Shown here piece by piece: positions 61,903 to 64,000 of a stretch of 64,000 nucleotides of DNA. Position 1 is the first letter of the stretch, and each line of letters starts with the position of its first letter. The position numbers and the translations under genes were made by a program. The notes beneath the pieces were generated by a model. The model ran no database searches. It was not told the origin of the DNA and saw only the letters and a program-made list of their open reading frames with translations. Source of the DNA: Vreelandella zhanjiangensis DSM 21076 (GTDB lineage Bacteria > Pseudomonadota > Gammaproteobacteria > Pseudomonadales > Halomonadaceae); the NCBI RefSeq assembly GCF_000377665.1, contig NZ_KB898648.1:310001-374000 (forward strand), in the 5' to 3' direction.

Positions 61903-63066
61903 TTAGCGGCGGGCCAAGTGGCGCATCAGTTCGCGAATGCCGTAGGTCCAGGGCGGTAGCTGATCGCTTCTGCCCACCGGGTTAATCAGGGAACCTAAGG
62001 CTGGAGTGGCAATGGTCACGCGGTCGCCGAGGTGATGGGTAAAGCCCTGGCCTTTGCCATCACGGTCTTTGATGGGGGAGAACATCGTGCCTAGAAACAG
62101 CATGAAACCGTCCGGGTACTGGTGGTGATCACCGATGGTTTGACTTATCAGATCCAGCGGGTCGCGGCTGATCTCGCGCATATCGCTCTCGCCTTGAAGC
62201 AGGAAGTTGTCATCCTCGCCTTCAATACGTAGTGAGACTTGGCAGTTGCGCACGCTGTCGATAGTAAAGTGATCATCGAACAGGCGAATAAACGGGCCGA
62301 TCGAGCAGGAGGCGTTGTTATCTTTCGCCTTGCCAAGCAGTAGGGCACTGCGCCCTTCAACGTCGCGCAAGTTGACATCATTACCCAGAGTAGCGCCGCG
62401 TACCTGGCCGCGGCTATCCACGGCCAGCACGATTTCGGGCTCAGGATTATTCCACTGCGAGGACGCATGCAACCCCACCGGCATGCCAAAGCCTACCGAG
62501 GAAAGCGGCTGGGCTTTGGTAAACACTTCCGCGTCAGGGCCGATACCCACTTCCATATACTGCGACCAGCCACCGCGCGCCTGAAGCGCTGTTTTTAGCG
62601 CCATGGCTTCTTCAGACCCGGGGACAATCTTGGAAAGGTCGGTGCCAATCAGCGCCTGCAGGTCATCGCGCAGAGCAACGGCTTTAGCCGGGTCGCCGCC
62701 CGCCTGCTCTTCGATTACCCGCTCAAGTAAGCTAACGGCGAAGGTGACGCCGCAGGCTTTAACAGCCTGAACATCGCAGGGGGCGAGCAGGTAGGGTGCT
62801 TGTAGTTGAGCCTGTTGGGAATTCTTCAGCAGCGTCTCGATGCTGCCCAGCGATGCACCCTCTGCGCGTCGCACTACCTCCAGCACATCGTCACGCTCCA
62901 GTAGGTCAGCCATGGTGGGGCCAAACTCTGTAATATCGATGACGTTGCCTTCGTGCACCGTAACCAATGCGGGGCCCGGGTGTGTGCCATCCAGCCATAC
63001 GCGGCCCACAAGCAGGGCGTTATCCAGGTCGGTGGGAAGGGTATCGGTCAGAGATAGTGGTTGCAT
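61903..63066 (-). CDS. Fumarylacetoacetate hydrolase family enzyme (2-keto-3-deoxy sugar acid processing)
   Basis: 387 aa. ACGVTFAVSLLERVIEEQAGG, NNPEPEIVLAVDSRG (metal-binding EPE) and GATLGNDVNLRDVEGRSAL, LLGKAKDNNASCSIGPF. The length and the first motif recall the 2-keto-3-deoxy-pentonate dehydratases (XylX type) rather than short FAH hydrolases. In this operon it may act on the product of fuconate dehydratase, as a hydrolase or dehydratase. Confidence 0.82.
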   Translation of the reverse strand: MQPLSLTDTLPTDLDNALLVGRVWLDGTHPGPALVTVHEGNVIDITEFGPTMADLLERDDVLEVVRRAEGASLGSIETLLKNSQQAQLQAPYLLAPCDVQAVKACGVTFAVSLLERVIEEQAGGDPAKAVALRDDLQALIGTDLSKIVPGSEEAMALKTALQARGGWSQYMEVGIGPDAEVFTKAQPLSSVGFGMPVGLHASSQWNNPEPEIVLAVDSRGQVRGATLGNDVNLRDVEGRSALLLGKAKDNNASCSIGPFIRLFDDHFTIDSVRNCQVSLRIEGEDDNFLLQGESDMREISRDPLDLISQTIGDHHQYPDGFMLFLGTMFSPIKDRDGKGQGFTHHLGDRVTIATPALGSLINPVGRSDQLPPWTYGIRELMRHLARR

Positions 63067-63116
63067 GAGCGCCTCCTGATGGCTAAGCGACCGGCCGTTG
63101 ATACCTTGTCGCCTAC

Positions 63117-63180
63117 GTTGTTATAGATGGTTGTTACAGACGGTTGTTATAGACGGTTGTTATAGATGTTGTTCTGTATG
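63117..63180. repeat. 13-nt tandem repeat upstream of the FAH-family gene
   Basis: Four units in register: GTTGTTATAGATG, GTTGTTACAGACG, GTTGTTATAGACG, GTTGTTATAGATG, then a worn fifth (TTGTTCTGTATG). Differences are two or three bases per unit. Confidence 0.85.
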
Positions 63181-63183
63181 ACA

Positions 63184-63315
63184 GGTATACCAGAGCATAA
63201 CTTACTCTAGCGCACCGCTACATTTCGGGTCGATAGGCAAATCTGTTTAGATGAAGGTAGTTGCGCAATTGAAGGCCACCAGCTAGGTTTTAAACTGCTG
63301 GTATGATACGTATAC
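63184..63315. promoter_or_regulatory. GGTATACC palindrome and related GTATAC site, candidate GntR operators
   Basis: GGTATACC at 63184-63191 is a perfect palindrome with the core of UxuR/ExuR-type operators. GTATGATACGTATAC at 63301-63315 repeats GTATGA and GTATAC and lies about 110 bp nearer the TRAP gene. An FCD-type GntR regulator would fit, but its gene is not in the window. Confidence 0.45.
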
Positions 63316-63393
63316 AGCAAGATGGTCGGTTACATCCGCTATTGCTACTCGCAAATAACCAACAATAAATCCAATGGTTGTGAGGAAAATAAG

Positions 63394-64000
63394 ATGCGCT
63401 ACAAAAGCCAATACCACCTAGCCATGTCTCGCCTGTTAACCGCTACGCTAATTACTGCAGGTATCAGTGTGGCCGGTGCTGTACAGGCCGCCGAGAACCT
63501 GCGCTTTGCCCACGTTTATGAAACGTCAGAACCCTTCCATAAATGGGCGCTGTGGGCGGCGGATGAAATTGAAGAGCGTACCGATGGCCGCTACACCATG
63601 CAGGTATACGCAGCTTCTTCTTTGGGTAAAGAAGAAGACATTAATGAAGGGCTTGGGCTAGGCACGGTGGATGTCATTTATACCGGCACGCAGTTTGCTG
63701 GCCGCGGTTATGGGCCAATCGGCATTGCGGGGGCTGCGTATATGTTCCGTGATTTTGATCACTGGCAGGCCTTTGCTGACAGTGACCTGTTCCAGGAAAT
63801 TGCCCAGGGCTACCAGGATGCCACCGGGAACGTGCCACTGGCGCTCAATTATTATGGCGAACGCCATGTAACATCGAATACGCCGATCAATACACCCGAG
63901 GATATGGCAGGCCTCAAGATACGTGTGCCCAACGCGCCGATGTACATGATGATGCCTAACGCAGTAGGCGCTAACCCCACCCCGATTGCTTTCGATGAAG
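63394..64000 (+). CDS. TRAP transporter substrate-binding protein (DctP type), cut by window edge
   Basis: ATG 63394 with GAGG eight bases upstream; 202 codons are visible and the frame is open at the edge. Signal peptide with TATLITAGISVAGAVQAAEN. DctP body: LRFAHVYETSEPFHKWALWA, YAASSLGKEEDINEGLGLG and the conserved NTPEDMAGLKIRVPNAPMY. Divergent from the sugar-acid operon, so its ligand may be the sugar acid. Permease genes would lie beyond the edge. Confidence 0.9.
   Translation, partial: MRYKSQYHLAMSRLLTATLITAGISVAGAVQAAENLRFAHVYETSEPFHKWALWAADEIEERTDGRYTMQVYAASSLGKEEDINEGLGLGTVDVIYTGTQFAGRGYGPIGIAGAAYMFRDFDHWQAFADSDLFQEIAQGYQDATGNVPLALNYYGERHVTSNTPINTPEDMAGLKIRVPNAPMYMMMPNAVGANPTPIAFDE

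Larger units (their letters stand above)
63067..63393. other. Divergent intergenic region of the sugar-acid locus
   Basis: 327 bp between the FAH-family operon (minus) and a TRAP binding protein (plus). It contains 13-nt tandem repeats (63117-63180), a GGTATACC palindrome (63184-63191) and a related GTATGATACGTATAC segment near 63301. No ORF. Confidence 0.6.

Noticed and set aside
63117-63180. CRISPR-like array
   Set aside because: Units are 13 nt and directly adjacent with no spacers, and no cas genes are present.

Overview
The window looks like chromosome from a halophilic gammaproteobacterium of the Halomonas/Vreelandella group. This is inferred from gene content and order, not from a search. 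The grounds are moderately high GC coding DNA, several TRAP and ABC uptake systems for small organic acids and sugars, a malonate operon, a methionine-salvage set and an E. coli-like yjf operon. No rRNA, tRNA, IS element, prophage or CRISPR array was seen. The 5' edge cuts cheA and the 3' edge cuts a TRAP binding protein.

Left part (1-12640). A chemosensory cluster lies on the minus strand (MCP, CheB, CheR with a TPR tail, CheA). An AT-rich intergenic region with a good sigma70 promoter follows, driving a short adenylate-forming-like gene. Next is a seven-gene minus-strand operon (11688 to 6394): yjfI, yjfJ (PspA-like), a two-helix ion channel with an RCK domain, yjfK, yjfL, yjfM and yjfC (ATP-grasp). 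This is the poorly understood yjfIJKLMC set with a channel gene inserted. A lone FTCD_C-type gene closes the region.

Middle left (12648-28652). The first block is a malonate operon (TRAP transporter, malonyl-CoA decarboxylase, malonyl-CoA synthetase). It is divergent from a GntR/FCD regulator, with a 17-bp palindrome between them. A GlxA-type regulator/MFS pair and two small conserved genes follow. Then comes a coupled five-gene operon (binding protein, fused permease, ATPase, beta-CASP-like metallo-hydrolase, Pnkp-like phosphatase). It is divergent from a DeoR regulator, with three CTTTCGT boxes phased at exactly 21 bp.

Middle (29005-42848). This holds a diguanylate cyclase and the methionine-salvage genes mtnK, mtnA and mtnBCD, with an RbsABC-like transporter downstream of mtnD. 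Between mtnK and the transporter lies a zinc-starvation-like locus: a Zur-like box, a DksA paralogue lacking half its zinc ligands, a COG0523 GTPase, a truncated folE2 remnant, and a class III alcohol dehydrogenase lacking two of four structural-zinc cysteines.

Right part (42982-64000). This holds a PhnDCE-like transporter with a double-length permease, recQ, a UgpBAEC-like transporter, and an HMG-CoA-lyase/CoA-transferase pair with a LysR regulator and a TRAP system. A sugar-acid block follows (FAH-family enzyme, L-fuconate dehydratase, FAD oxidase) with another TRAP binding protein divergent from it.

A recurring oddity is short degenerate tandem repeats with a period of 12-15 nt, found at gene boundaries at five places.
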